In this document: piece after piece, positions 1 to 12,112 of the stretch
Layout of the letters: each line of letters begins with the position of its first letter
Numbering within the stretch: position 1 is the first letter of the stretch
Origin: Cerrena zonata
Taxonomy: Eukaryota > Basidiomycota > Agaricomycetes > Polyporales > Cerrenaceae
Assembly: GCA_038087015.1 (NCBI GenBank)
Contig: JASBNA010000046.1
Span: 124,001 to 188,000 of the forward strand
DNA: 64,000 nucleotides
Reading direction: 5' to 3'
Made by a program: the position numbers and the translations under genes
The notes under the pieces: model-generated
Told to the model about the DNA's origin: nothing
What the model saw: the letters and a program-made list of their open reading frames with translations, nothing else
Database searches by the model: none

Positions 1-614
1 GATGATCTAATATTTCAATTGCAACAGTGGGTATCGTTTCGCAGAATTGGAAATCAGTAAGTCCAAGTTATCTCGAAATCTTCTTTCCTCTGATTGCTTA
101 CTTTTGTGCAGAAACTATCCTCTCCGTTCTCATCGAGTCTTTCTCGTTTTCCCAGACTGATCGAGAAATACATTGGTGCAAGGGTGATGTGCGTTTTCCT
201 ACGATGGTCAAGGAGAACAATCCGAGACCCTGCATGTTCCTGAAGATTGAACCCTGTAACGCGGCCGCATAAACTACGTATTATATTGTTATTCCCTTAG
301 ATAGACGTCCTGTAAATATGTAGAACTCACTCTGGATATTAATATGGTAGAAGACTACTCAAGATCCGTTTGGCCGAAATGGTCTTGTCAGGTTGCATTT
401 CAGACAACTTAGCAATTATTTCATACTTTCCTTCACATCAAAATGAGGATAAGAATGTGATCCGGAGACTGCGTCTCTCGAAAAATGTTAGACGGAGTTG
501 AAACCTCTAATCATGGAATACAGTGGGACGTGCAAATGTAATGGTATAGACTGATGAGAGTCCGTGCGTGATGGTCATAATAGATCGTAAATGGGAAAGC
601 GAGAGTAGGCCTAT
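1..614. other. Intergenic, nothing recognised
   Basis: No coding pattern, RNA gene or repeat is visible. An 81-codon open frame (27-272) shows no domain-like or signal-peptide pattern and is probably chance. The right end holds the 3' flank of the OPI3 gene, which ends at 615. Confidence 0.5.
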
Positions 615-1432
615 CTAGAGCTCTTTCTTACTTTCCGCCTGACTCGAGGCGCGAGTGGAGTAAATCATATCGGTGAATGGGCTATTAAAAAGAAGGGAAT
701 ATCGTCATCAATCAGTTGATGTAGAGCAGAACGGATTAGGGCGACGTACCCTTCGAACTTGAGAGCAATGATGTACACAATGTACACATACAATGTCACA
801 AGCAGCCCTGCAGGGCGTTCATACCACAAAGCACCAGCAGCAAAGCACATGGTGCTTCCAACGTACATCGGGTCCCTCAGCACATTGAACGGGAATCCCT
901 CCACTCTGTGGTCCATCAAAATTCCAAAGTAGTCTCCCAAGAATGTCCCAGTGATACCCAAGGCCCACGTTGAAGTGACAACAAACGTCTGTCCTGCAAG
1001 GAACAGAGCTGCTGGGACAAGTGTGTCGAAAGGCTCCGGTAGGAGTTTTTGGGTAGGCTGATCTTTCAAGGCGCGTTCATATCTGAACGGGAAACAATCA
1101 AGGTTTTGAGTACGCGAAAATGAAGATAGTGGCGGTGACCTATGTCGATCACCGGGACACTTACAATGTGTCGCGAATGATTCCTGCGGAAAATATACAG
1201 AGAGCGAGGAAGTAGCATCCGTATTTCGTGTTCCCTCCCAATATACGGGTAATGGTCTTATTTCTATATTCTATACGACATAAATTATTTCCAAAGCTAC
1301 ACCAAAGTGAAGGACAGAACACATACCATTTCTAGCCACGATGTTCCACGCGGTCGGGTTGAACGCTATGGAAGCCAGTGAGAACCACAGGGACTGTTTC
1401 GAGAAATCTACAGCAGAAAACAAGCTAGCCAT
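615..1432 (-). CDS. OPI3: Phosphatidyl-N-methylethanolamine N-methyltransferase (OPI3/PEMT class)
   Basis: Membrane phospholipid methyltransferase of the ER. The family carries out the last two SAM-dependent methylations from monomethyl-phosphatidylethanolamine to phosphatidylcholine. Minus-strand exons are 1432-1327, 1270-1165, 1082-750 and 681-615, giving 203 aa, close to the roughly 206 aa of yeast Opi3. The protein has several hydrophobic segments. The motif RDPMYVGS in exon 3 and the FEGPFT motif that spans the last intron are hallmarks of the family. Exon 4 supplies the end of the FEG motif and a polar tail ending KKEL. All introns are GT-AG and the phases agree. The start ATG gives MASLFSAVDFSKQ, typical for fungal orthologues. 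Nothing suggests a defect. Confidence 0.95.
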
Positions 1433-1849
1433 TTTATCCAAGGGAGAACTGAAACGGGTAAGAAGTAAGTGCACTACACGTTGGATCAGACCCAGGAGGT
1501 TAATAGGAAATCGTTTGGCATGTGATTTCTGAATTGTTGGGGGAGCGCAACACGTAACAGCGCATGGAGGAGTGACGATTGGCGGCCGTGACAAATACCC
1601 CCAATTGGTCAGTTCAGGCAAAGATACTGAACCACACAGGAGACAGGTTATATGTAGACACGATAGTGTATGTATGTGACCAAGGGATAGAATAATACAG
1701 GATGGATAGGTAGGGAAAACAACAAAGCACGGTGCAAGAGATCCATAGATACATTGACCTACAACATTACAACGTTACCCCTAACAAGGTAACCTCCACA
1801 CTGTCCAGGTAAAAACAAAGGAACATCCACTCCAAGAAAACGATGGGTA
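1433..1849. other. Intergenic between OPI3 and UBE2S-like genes
   Basis: This 417-bp gap lies upstream of OPI3 and downstream of the UBE2S-like gene, both on the minus strand. It should hold the OPI3 promoter and the E2 gene's 3' end. No TATA box or repeat is obvious. Confidence 0.5.
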
Positions 1850-2936
1850 TCAAAGCCTCTTAAGAGCTTTCTTCCGCTTCTCTCCTCCGGCAGGCGCGGC
1901 GCCTCGTTTGACAGCCTTGGGTGCTGCCACGGAAACCTTCGCGTTAGCAGCAACGTTCGATGTCGAGTTTTCACTACCCAGAGACATCGTGATACCCTTG
2001 TTGGATGTGATGGAGGATGCCGAGTCAGAGGTTACAAGAGTGTTGGATGCATGGAGTGGCGTCGTTGTAGAAGTGGGCGGGGAAACAGGAAGAGTCTTTA
2101 CGACAAAGGCTGTTGAGTCGGGAGGAGGTGCCTTGGAAGTTGTCGTAGTTGTAGACTTTGTAGGTGCAGGTGTTGCATCCGACGACGACGGTGTGTCAAA
2201 CTCTGCCGGTCGAGTCTAAAGACGGTGTTTCAGTCAAACAACCTGGTACATTTATCTGGTGCGTACCTTTGGCGTCGCGTGAACACTCGTAATCAACTTT
2301 GCACGATCGCAATAGCTGTTATAGTCCTCCAGAAGCAGCTTTCCAGCCTCTTCGTCGAGAGCAGACTCGGGATTCGGGTAAATCAAGAGGCACTTTACGG
2401 TGACCAATATATGGCTGATTCCGTAGGATGATTTCCAGTCCTTTTTCAGTGTGTTGACACAAATCTCACCCGCCGATGATACATTGGGATGGAAGATCTT
2501 GGTCGCAAACCAGCCTATCAAATTCGGCATAATCAGCAAGGTGTCTCTAAGTTCCATAACGCGACCGCGTCATGACAGAAATGTATATGAACACGAACAT
2601 TTGGGTGGTGCAGCAGGAAACTCTTCTGTGAACTTGAACTTTACTCTGAAGTAGCCACCTGCGTACGGTGTACCCTCTAGTATAACACAGCAAGAGACGC
2701 GTCCATTAGATGAGTATCGGCCAACTTTAAGACGCGTTACAACATACCAGGTCCCTCAATGATTCCTGTCACGTCCAACATGTTGTCTTCGCTAGTGACA
2801 ACGCGAATACCTTCCGGTGGGCTATTCTGAAGTTCTGCAAGCTCGCGCATGAGCCGACGCATCACTGCAGGTGTAACTGACTATAATAGGACATATAAGT
2901 TAGATGAATGAAGAGCTGAGCAGTGAGTCATACCAT
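1850..2936 (-). CDS. Ubiquitin-conjugating enzyme E2, UBE2S-like
   Basis: E2 enzyme that carries ubiquitin on a catalytic cysteine. Minus-strand exons are 2936-2934, 2880-2748, 2676-2599, 2514-2267 and 2215-1850, giving 275 aa. Exon 1 contributes only the ATG; the codon before it in frame is preceded by a stop, which supports this start. The UBC fold is plain: FHPN at about residues 79-82, the active-site Cys at about residue 90 in GEICVN, and [15 protein letters not shown]. This matches UBE2S (E2-EPF) more closely than UBE2D or UBE2C. After the UBC domain comes a Ser/Thr/Pro-rich linker and a basic tail ending KKALKRL, closely like the LRRL tail by which animal UBE2S docks on the APC/C. It is divergent from COQ8. 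A role in extending K11 chains with the APC/C is inferred. Confidence 0.9.
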
Positions 2937-3314
2937 TCTGATATAGTATCAAGGGATGTGTATGTTTTGAAAAGCCGAGATGTTCGAAGTCGAACTTCAA
3001 GTTTGTTTCCAATTGAACGCCCCAGCGGAGGCTGTCTTCCGTCGGCAAGTGCCGAGAGATTGCATCTAATCTAATCTAGACTACGGGCTTCGTCATAGAT
3101 CAACGTTAAGTTTAACTACTAGTAACTGAGCACTTGAACCTGAAGTTCTAAATTCAAGTTCAAGTTCCAAGTCGCACTCGTATCTCTACAAGAGCTACCA
3201 TACTTCATAGACCTCATATCGATAGTAAAAGTGAGTGCTGGAAGTATGGAATGTCAACACCTATCACAATGTCTAATATTTAGCTAGGCTCACACTGGCT
3301 GGCATACTACACGA
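2937..3314. promoter_or_regulatory. Divergent promoter region between UBE2S-like and COQ8 genes
   Basis: The two genes start 378 bp apart on opposite strands, so this gap must carry both promoters. It contains a short stretch of repeated 'aagttcaag/ttcaagttc' words near 2995-3005 and 3140-3165. No TATA box is clear. Confidence 0.5.
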
Positions 3315-5672
3315 ATGCCTGGGCCAGCTTTCAACTGGTTCTGCGTAGCTCACTCTGTTCTCGAAATAGTCTCGCATGCTGCAGAGATAAAGGCTTCTCA
3401 GTTAGCTGCTCGTACGACTGTAACCTCAGCTTCACATCAACCTAGGAAACGACGACGGATCGAAGAACCAGTACCCGAGGATGCTATTATTCGTGCCATA
3501 CCCTTCACTTGGGAAATATCTGAACGAGATTCAACAGAAAGCACTGTCACAGAAGTATCGACTCGGAGATCTTCTACGCCTTTGCATGAACTGTCGCTCT
3601 CCTCTTTGCCGACTCTAGATATCTTCCCGAATGCACCAAAGTCACCTCCGGTATACGGAACTCCATATAGTACTTCTGTTCCAAGTGCGACATGCACAAA
3701 GAAGGCAAAAACGAACTCGCTGGCTCCGACGTCGTATGTCCAGAATAGCACGTCACTGCCTATAGTTGCCAAATCGTTTCAAGGGACTCCCATTGAACAT
3801 AGCGTACAAGGACCAAGGACCTCCTCCGAGACATCGACTATTACAGATACACCTAGTAGCTACGAGGTTTGTGTTGTAAATATATTCAATCATTAGTTTT
3901 ACTCAACATCACCCGATAGCCATATCCCTTGAAGCCCGTCCCTCCAAAAAAGTTGCAATCATCAAAGGTTCCGTCATCCCGTATAGGAAGACTTTTTCAC
4001 TATGGCGGTACGTTTCAATGTCAGTGTCTGCATGTCAAGACACCAGCTCATGAACTATGAATTACTTAGGGCTCGCTGCGTCATTGAGTTACGGAGCTGC
4101 CTCTGAGTTGCTTCGTCGGACAACCTCCTCAGATGACCACACGTCATCCTCGTTGATGATGACAGAGGGTAATATCAAACGTCTTGTGTCGAAATTGACT
4201 CAAATGCGAGGTGCAGCATTGAAGCTGGGTCAATTTATGAGTATACAAGGTATCTTCTGCACTCTACAATTGCATGCAAGGATTCAAATGTAATATAACA
4301 GATAGTCATGTTTTACCTCCTGAGATCGAAGATATTTTTAGGAGGGTACAGGACAGTGCCCATTACATGCCAGATTGGCAAATGGAGGTAAAGTCCTATT
4401 CATGGTTCATTAGTTCGCTCGCTGACATACAATCTCTTTCTATAGGCAGTGATGCGTTCTTCTCTAGGACCAGACTGGCAATCACATTTTATCTCGTTCG
4501 ATCGTGTTCCCTTTGCAGCTGCCTCCATTGGTCAAGTTCACTCGGCCGTCCTAGCAGCAACATCTTCGCCTACAGGTAAAGACGAATCAGTGGCTGTCAA
4601 GATCCAGTTTCCGAATATCGTGAACTCTATCGAAAGCGATTTGGGATACGTCAAACTGCTTTTGACTGCAGGGAGATTATTACCGAAAGGCTTGTTCTTA
4701 GACCGAACGATTGAGGTTATGAAATTTGAGTTGACGGACGAGTGTAACTACACTCGTGAAGCTTCGTTCCTCAGACGTTTCGGACAACACGACCACCTGG
4801 GTTCAAATTCGAAGTATAAGGTTCCTTGGGTTTGGGATGGGAGCACAGATCATGTGCTTGTCATGGAACGCGTTGGAGGGGTTAGTGTTGGTGGAGGCAC
4901 GATTGACACACTCTCACAACAAGATCGCGATGATGTGAGTACTCGAAATAATTGCTCGTCGTGTGCAGTAGCTTACGCGCAAATTCGGTAATGCAGATTG
5001 CTAGTCGTATAATCGACTTGTGTCTGAAAGAGTTATTTGTTTTCCGGGTGATGCAGACAGACCCGAACTGGACCAATTTCCTCTGGAATCCTAGAACTCG
5101 TCAGGTGTGTCTTCCCACTTATTGAGTAAAGATCGTCAGATTGACATCGGATAGGTCGAGTTGGTCGATTTTGGGGCAACTCGTGAATACACCAAAGAGT
5201 TTATCGATAACTGGCTCCATCTTCTCCAAGCAGCAGCTTCTGAGGAACGCGAGGCATGTATCGAATGGAGTCTTAAACTTGGATACCTCACGGGCGAGGA
5301 AACCGGAGTCATGCTCGACGCGCATGTCAAAAGCATGACCCTCCTGGCGACACCATTCAAGGCGACTACACCTCAGCCGTTCGCATTCGGCTCCGGCTCG
5401 ACGTGGAATTCGATCACTGCCGAGATTAGGGACCAGATTCCGGTCATGCTGAAATATAGGCTGACGCCACCACCGAGGGAGACCTATAGTCTGAACCGGT
5501 AATGAAATATATCTACTACGAGTTGCAATGTTGGTCCTTCTAACTTTTCGTCCTTAGGAAACTCAGCGGTGCCTTCCTCCTCGCTGCAAGACTGGGCGCG
5601 AGGGTGGATTGCCGGCAACTTTGGGAGAACGTCGTCAGCAAATACCAATTTGGTCCGGAGTCATCGTCATGA
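3315..5672 (+). CDS. COQ8: ABC1/COQ8 family atypical kinase of ubiquinone biosynthesis
   Basis: Mitochondrial UbiB-family atypical kinase/ATPase needed for coenzyme Q synthesis. Exons are 3315-3866, 3920-4007, 4070-4249, 4302-4387, 4446-4934, 4997-5104, 5155-5498 and 5558-5672, giving 653 aa. Visible motifs: VPSSRIGRL near residue 200; the family KxGQ motif (KLGQF) near 265; the Ala-rich nucleotide loop AAASIGQVH near 325; the lysine in VAVKIQF near 350; the catalytic-loop region DPNWTNFLWN near 490; and VDFGATRE near 505, replacing the usual DFG segment. The N-terminal 190 residues are less conserved, with a basic KRRRIEE patch. The start gives MPGPAFNWFCVAHS, as in related fungal proteins. 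All eight exons are in phase and no lesion is seen. Confidence 0.95.
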
Positions 5673-5898
5673 AACATATGACAGTCATAATAGACAGTAA
5701 ACACTCGATATACTATACACCATTCAATCTGACGCATAGACATCTACCACCGTGTTTCCAACGATACCTTTGTTCCTCAAACAGTCGCCTTGACATCAAC
5801 ATCGTCTAACACTAGCATGGGGTATATTCCTGGCAACTCATTACAAAACCCATTATAGATGCATCTATTATTCTTTAGTACTTCCAAGGGCATCAAGT

Positions 5899-6700
5899 TT
5901 ATAACGAAGCGGAACGATGCCGAGTGCTCTCCGAGCCGTGTACAACCTGGATGTCGCCCTCCGAGGTAGCCTGTATCACATCGCTCTCATCTTGTTTCGG
6001 TGACGATGACGATACATCACTCAGCGTTGAGGGCGTTTGTTTAGGGCCGTCACCGTTATCCCCCGGTTTCTCATGTACTCCTGCAATACTTGAGTAGGCG
6101 GGAGGATCCGAGTTGTCGTTTCCCTGTGCGGGCGTGTTCTGGCCTGTAATGGGCTCAGCCTGATGCTCGATGGGATCCACTACGATGGTATTCCTTCTGC
6201 TTCGTCGTCGCCGTTTGCACGTGCCGAACAAATCGTAATAACAACCTATGAGGGTCGCTATTAGGGCAAGTGTACCGCCGACTCCTCCTCCAGCGATTGC
6301 GGCTCCTCTTGAGTGTGGTACGTGGTGTCTTGGGGTCGCAGATGCTGATGCTAACGATGAAGTGTTGGTTGATGTCGAAGAGGAGCTGGAATGTCTACAT
6401 GTGAAATAAATCAAGAGTTAGTTGAGAGCTCACTTACGAGACATCGAAGACAACAAAGGTTGGTGATTGTGTCATTGATACTGGTAGTGTTGGACTAACG
6501 TTCTCATCATCAGCATATCATCACTCGTTGACTCCAAGCTGCTCTATAACTCACTCACGTTGGGATGTGATCTGCTGGAAAGATCGTTTCTCGGGCGACA
6601 TACATACCGGCTCAGAGTCGTTTTGCGCAGGTGCGATGTGTACCAAAGAGAAACGTAGGCTAACCTCCATCAAAACAGGTCTCTTTATTATGTGTATCCA
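5899..6700 (-). CDS. Single-pass membrane protein, Ser-rich (N-terminus unresolved)
   Basis: The C-terminal exon (6394-5899) is clear. It encodes a Ser/Thr-rich stretch, a hydrophobic segment (GGVGGTLALIATLIGC), an Arg-rich stop-transfer block (CKRRRRSRR) and an acidic, Pro/Ser-rich cytoplasmic tail ending RHRSASL. An intron (6437-6395) joins it to an upstream exon beginning somewhere above 6500. Further upstream the minus strand has VDDP-like and VSLRF-like fragments that recall the lectin-like outer domain of this basidiomycete protein class, but they lie in different frames and I could not build a clean 5' end. The gene could be broken there. Function unknown; a cell-surface sensor-like role is only suggested by the layout. 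The start coordinate is approximate. Confidence 0.55.
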
Positions 6701-7726
6701 ATCCATCGTCGAAACAAGATACCATGGGAAGTGGCGTTTACAATGACAGTGCGCGGGATCATCGACAGATCAAGCTACGTTCCGACGGTTAATTATGACA
6801 GTTATACTGACTTCCGTCCCTCGCGGTTGGCTGAGAAGCAATTAACCTTGTCACGGAAGCTATTATTTACCCCAAGATTTCTCATGGATATAGCGACTAT
6901 ATGTAGCCTATCAGGCACTTTAATGCAAGATTGACGACATGATGACCTGGAAGTAACTGTGGATAACATTTTCAGACATACGTTCAGATGCCCTGGATTC
7001 ATCAATTATTATAACTGGTAGTCATAACGACGTTGTTCCACTGTTTGAGGAAATAAGTGGTCTTCACGACTCTCGGTAAGTATTAATGTTTAATTCTTCA
7101 TATATCGGATACTGAGAGGAAATTGTATTTGGGTCCATTAGAAAACATCTATAATCTTACTCAGCCTAGCCGTTGTCTAACTTAAGAAGGTTTCTGTCTG
7201 GTACTGTAACAAGTCTACTCTCGCGGTGTGTCTGTATTCAAACACTTCTAGATCTGACTGCGATAACGTCACCAACGAGCTCACGTGGTGAGTATCCGAC
7301 AACCGATGGTCATACGCCTACAAACCTATGGTTTACGCAGGGTAGAATCAACGAAAATCTGATTTCGAACCAAGGGTGTAGGTAAACTCCGGTGCTCTCC
7401 ATCCTGAGCTGCCGACTGAACGAACGGTCTTAACGGTCAGGTGTCGTCTACACATCCTCGAACTTCCTGCGTCGTCCTATTGACGGACCGCCGTTTGTCA
7501 GGTTTCTCAATCAGATTTTAGGAGAATACTTCTCCCTCTCTCCAACTTCAAATGCGACCCACTTCTTCTACCACGCCTTCCTGTGTCTCCTGTTCTAGAT
7601 GTGACCATGTTTTTCCTTCAAATCTGATCATGCAAAGCTATGGCGGTCCGCACGTTGGAAACTCGTGATGTATTTCTCCTGAAGCTTCTCTGGGTCCAGA
7701 AGAAACACCCAAATCTACCCATCGAG
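6701..7726. other. Intergenic, upstream of GH78 gene
   Basis: About 1 kb with no recognisable gene. Short open frames here (for example 7173-7385) lack splice partners or domain-like sequence. The right end is the promoter of the GH78-like gene. Confidence 0.45.
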
Positions 7727-7733
7727 TATAAAA
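7727..7733 (+). promoter_or_regulatory. TATA box of GH78 gene copy A
   Basis: The sequence tataaaa lies 49 bp before the ATG at 7776 and 31 bp before an earlier in-frame ATG at 7758. Transcription starting 25-35 bp downstream would make the 7758 ATG fall at or before the cap, which favours 7776 as the true start. Confidence 0.6.
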
Positions 7734-7775
7734 TGTGCTCTCCTCCGGGATTTCTCCATGCCTGTCGACGTCAAA

Positions 7776-10186
7776 ATGGGCACCTTTTGGTCTCTTTCGT
7801 TCGCGTTAACCCTAGGGACGCTCGTTCTAGGCTCTGCTCCGAAAGGTCCGTGGGACTCTTTCAACTATGCACCAGCTAGCAGGACAGTATGGGCCAAATC
7901 CATCAAAACAGTCGAGGGCACCGTCCATAACGCTCATAACCTTATAACTAAAACGGGCATTGCCACCCTTTCCGGAAACCAATCATACATTACTCTGGAT
8001 TTTGGTATTGAAGTAAGTACAAGGCCTGGACTCTCACATCGTATGAGTATTGACTAATAGACCGGTGACTAGGTTGGAGGACTAGTCTCACTTCGGTTCA
8101 ACTCGGTGTCACCTTCCTCAGGACTAGCACTCTCCTTCACCGAATCGCCTTTGTTCATCAATCCACTGGCCTCAGACGATTCTACAGAATCGTCCGCTGA
8201 TAGGTCTTTGGATGGCATTGAAACCCTCGATACCCCATTGAGTCATGGCCTTTGGTCACAACCCTCCTACCGGATGCGCGGTGGTTTCCGCTTCCTTACT
8301 ATTGTCTCTACATCTTCGGCCCCGGTTTCGATCTCCAATGTGTCTTGTGCCATCTCGTTCTCTCCGCATTTTGATGATTTGAGGGACTACAAGGGATACT
8401 TCTATGCTTCGGACCCTGTGTTCCATGACAAGGACTTTTTGACCAAAGTTTGTACCATGCGACTAAACATATTCCGCAACTGTTCACGAATATGAGCCAT
8501 TTACAGATATGGTATGCCGGAGCCTACACCGTACAGACCAACGTCTTGCCAGTTGATACTGGTCGTCAGGTTAATATACCGCGAGGTAGTATTCATATCC
8601 TCATATCACTTTATGTCGTTGTCTGAACAAATCACTAGGCTGGGCGAACAACGCAACACTTGGTATCGCTGGACCTATTCTCGTTGATGGTGCCAAACGA
8701 GATCGGTAAATATTCTCTCAACTAAACCAACCCCTCGAGAAATTAAATTGTTTTACAGGAATGTCTGGGCAGGCGACATGGGCGTATCTGGCTCAACTAT
8801 GTTCGTATCCACAAATGACCTTCTACCTTTCAAAAACGCTCTAGCAACCATGTTCTCCCTTCAAAACCCCGCCACTGGACTCTTGCCAATGGCTGGTCCT
8901 CCCTTAAGCATCGTTGGCAGTGATACCTACCACGCTTGGAATCTTATTGGCACCTACAACTATTATTTGTACTCCGGCGATGAGACCTGGTTGCGAGGTG
9001 TCTGGACGAATTATACGAAAGCTGTTGCGTACATGGAAAGCAAAGTCGATTCAACAGGATTGATGAATGTCACAAGTCTTGGAGATTGGGGTAGACTTGC
9101 CGGGGATGGATACAGCGCTCCAGGAAACGTCTACCTATACAGGGTAAATATACCTCATCTAAATTTTCACTCCCCAAAGAGGCTGACGTTGTCTCATCTT
9201 CCACAAGGTTTTGACCACTGGCGCAGAGCTCGCGACGTACTTGAATGAACCTGACCTTGCGAATGCTTGGTCTACTAACGCCACCGTCCTCAAAGCCAAA
9301 ATAAATGAAGTGTTCTGGTTCCCCAGTGCAGGGATGTATCGAGACAATTCTACAACTGAATTGTGCCCTCAAGATGCTAACGCCATGGCTATATTATTCA
9401 ACGTTACCACTTCCGAGGAACAAGCGAATTCTATCACCAAGGGGTTGACGAAGAATTGGAATGAGCTCGGTGCGGTTGCCCCAGAATTACCGGATACAAT
9501 TGCTCCCTTCGTTGGTTCTCTTGAGGTATGTATATTCTCATTGATTTACCGATTAATTATCCTGAGGACCCTTTCTCAATTATTAATAGCTCCAAGCGCA
9601 TTTCCATTCGAGAAACGATGACCTCGCTATGGATCTACTCAGACGTGAATGGGGTTACATGCTTTACACCAATATCAGTGTCCAGTCGACCCTTCTCGAA
9701 GGATATACATCTAATGGATCGCTCTTGTAAGTATATTCTCCTTTCTATCCTTATATTCCTAAATTGGGCTTAAATTCCATCAACTTCCACAGCTTCCGTG
9801 CGGATCGAGGGTATCACTTTGACCCCACCTACACGAGTCATGCGCATGGCTGGAGTACGGGTCCTACATCCGTACTTACTTTCTACGTCCTTGGTCTTAC
9901 CGTGACATCTCCAGGAGGGCAAACTTGGACCTTTGATCCCCACACGTCTGGTCTTACTTCTGCAGAAGGCGGATTTGAGACATCGCTTGGTTGGTTCGGA
10001 GCAAAATGGACCTTATCGAATGGTGGAAAGATATTCAGTGCTACATTAGATGTGCCGAAAGGGACCACTGGACAAATACGTGTTCCTGTGGAAGGTGCTG
10101 TAAGCGTAGGGGGGAGACGAGTAGAGAAGGATGCCAGCGGCTTCGTGCGCTTGAGTGGAGGGAGACAAAGTATTATGGTTGGTTAG
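7776..10186 (+). CDS. Secreted six-hairpin glycosidase, GH78 (alpha-L-rhamnosidase-like), copy A
   Basis: Predicted secreted enzyme of the (alpha/alpha)6-barrel class, most like fungal GH78 alpha-L-rhamnosidases, which cut terminal rhamnose from plant glycosides and pectin side chains. Exons are 7776-8012, 8073-8447, 8507-8585, 8639-8705, 8759-9143, 9208-9525, 9590-9726 and 9793-10186, giving 663 aa. A signal peptide (MGTFWSLSFALTLGTLVLG) leads into APKGPWDSFNYAP. The acidic motif DGAKRDR..WAGD resembles the GH78 catalytic-region motif. The barrel includes SDTYHAWNLIGTYNYY and ends in a beta-sandwich tail (LGWFGAKW...). NxS/T sites are plentiful. Copy B at 17727 is a paralogue with the same exon plan. 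Substrate is not proven by sequence. Confidence 0.88.
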
Positions 10187-12112
10187 TGATCACTTTGAAA
10201 TTAACGGCAGCAGACGATGGTTTATCATTAAAAATGTAGTTACGAGCGATATTTGAGTGATATGGAATTTTAGAAACTGATCGTTTAACATTTCTCTAAC
10301 CTCATTTCCATCACTATTGGTAGGGTCTAGGGACATCATTGTTGAACCCTGCTTCTAAAAGATATGATAGAAAAAGGAGTAGCACGAAACCCAATCATAG
10401 TGGAGAGGCTGCACGCGCGAAACGCCACGCAGTCAATGTCGATGACCGCCACTCTTGGTGTGTTGTTGGAAGGGTAGTGCAAGGGCACTACTTGAGCTAA
10501 ATGCATGGACATTCAGAAATTGCGAGAACCCGCCACCTCCGGGCCCATGTCCTCCACCTCCGAATCCACCGCTGTACATTTCAGTAGTAGAATTGAGCAT
10601 ATGACTGAGCAAGAATTAAACTATCACTTACCCGCTACTAAACTCGAAACGAGGTGTAATACCTTGCTGCTTAGACGACAAAAGGGAGCTGCATTCAATG
10701 GGTGAGGAAGTGGAGTTAGGGATGATCTCGATTGGCTGCTTACAATGGAATGGGTGCCGAGCACGCGAGCAAGCAAGCAGTCAACAGAATGAGAACTGAA
10801 ATGTGGGCGACCATGATCGTGAAGTGCAATCGTAAACGAAAGTCGTATGAAAGGGGAAAAGAAGAAAATAGATAAAAAGTCTACCTAATCGTACAGTCAG
10901 AGAGCACCTTCCATACAGTAGAGCCAGTCTTACCGTGATGGTAATTACAAGCTCAACTTGTTACAGAATCCCTGTTTACCGGCGACGCGTATATATACCT
11001 AAGTGCCTTCGAGCATCTCTGATTCATGTGACATGCGAAGTGTTCCACGACCCGTTCGCACACCCTCATTGCAAGAACAAACGATCCATTATGAGTCACT
11101 CAGATGCCATCGACATCACCCATGCTCGAAACCTTAGGTGTTTTCGGACATCTGGGTAACGACAATCATCCTAAGCACCACGGAGCTGACCTGTTCGCTG
11201 CGTAAACTGCATCTACTGAACGGAGCAAACGGCTTATTCAATTAGATGAATGATAAAATATGAGGTGAGGTGCATACCATATATACATAATGACATTGTG
11301 GTACGCGGTCCAATGGTGTGCCAGTTATACATGAGAATACGACACTAGATCCAATTAATGGGGAATCAGGGTAGCATTCACCGCCTTTAAGATTCAAGAG
11401 GGTTAAATGATCGGTATCAATGATGCATTCCAGTGTCTGGACTTAGGCATGGAATTACGGCAAGTCATGGTGTTTGGGGTTTTGGTTACGGTCAAGATAT
11501 AGTTGTACCGCACTACTAGAGATCCACCACATGAGAGTCCACTGCTTTTAGCGACGTGAAGGAACTCCATTCTTCCGGGTCGATGATTCCTTGAGTAGAA
11601 AGATGAGTTTAAGTACTATTTAGAAATGGCCGAGGTACCAGAAAAAGGTCACCGGTTATCGTACTATGAACTTGGCACATGTTGGGTCTCTAGCGATGCG
11701 GGGATGTTCTTAGGGTACTTAAGTACTGGTAAGAGTGCTGGTAGGGAGTAAATTCGTGCAGAAGCAACAACATACACTGGCGGTACTTACTGCCAGTGAG
11801 GTTATGGGCGCTAAGAATAACCTACCATATTTGGAAAGATGGTTTAAACTCGAATGTTCAAGAAGTAAGTAGTTCGAGTTTGTAACTATTCGACCATTTT
11901 AGGTTTGGTTGCATGTAAATTCTTGGTACTTACACATTCATTCAGATCCACCAGTTCGCACTCTCACAAATCAACCAGTCATTCAGTGAATGGACAAGGT
12001 AGACTAAAAAGGGAAACAGTGTCCGAAGTCCGGAAGACCCCGATACAACGGCACACTCCTCTTCTCCCCCACCATCACCAAGCTTGTCTTTATTTTTTCA
12101 ACTCCTCACACA
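10187..12112. other. Intergenic between GH78 copy A and OTU gene
   Basis: About 1.9 kb with no gene I can support. A short perfect-arm hairpin (cactggc/gccagtg) lies at about 11775-11798. The last 200 bp before 12113 are CT-rich, as often seen upstream of fungal starts. Confidence 0.45.
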
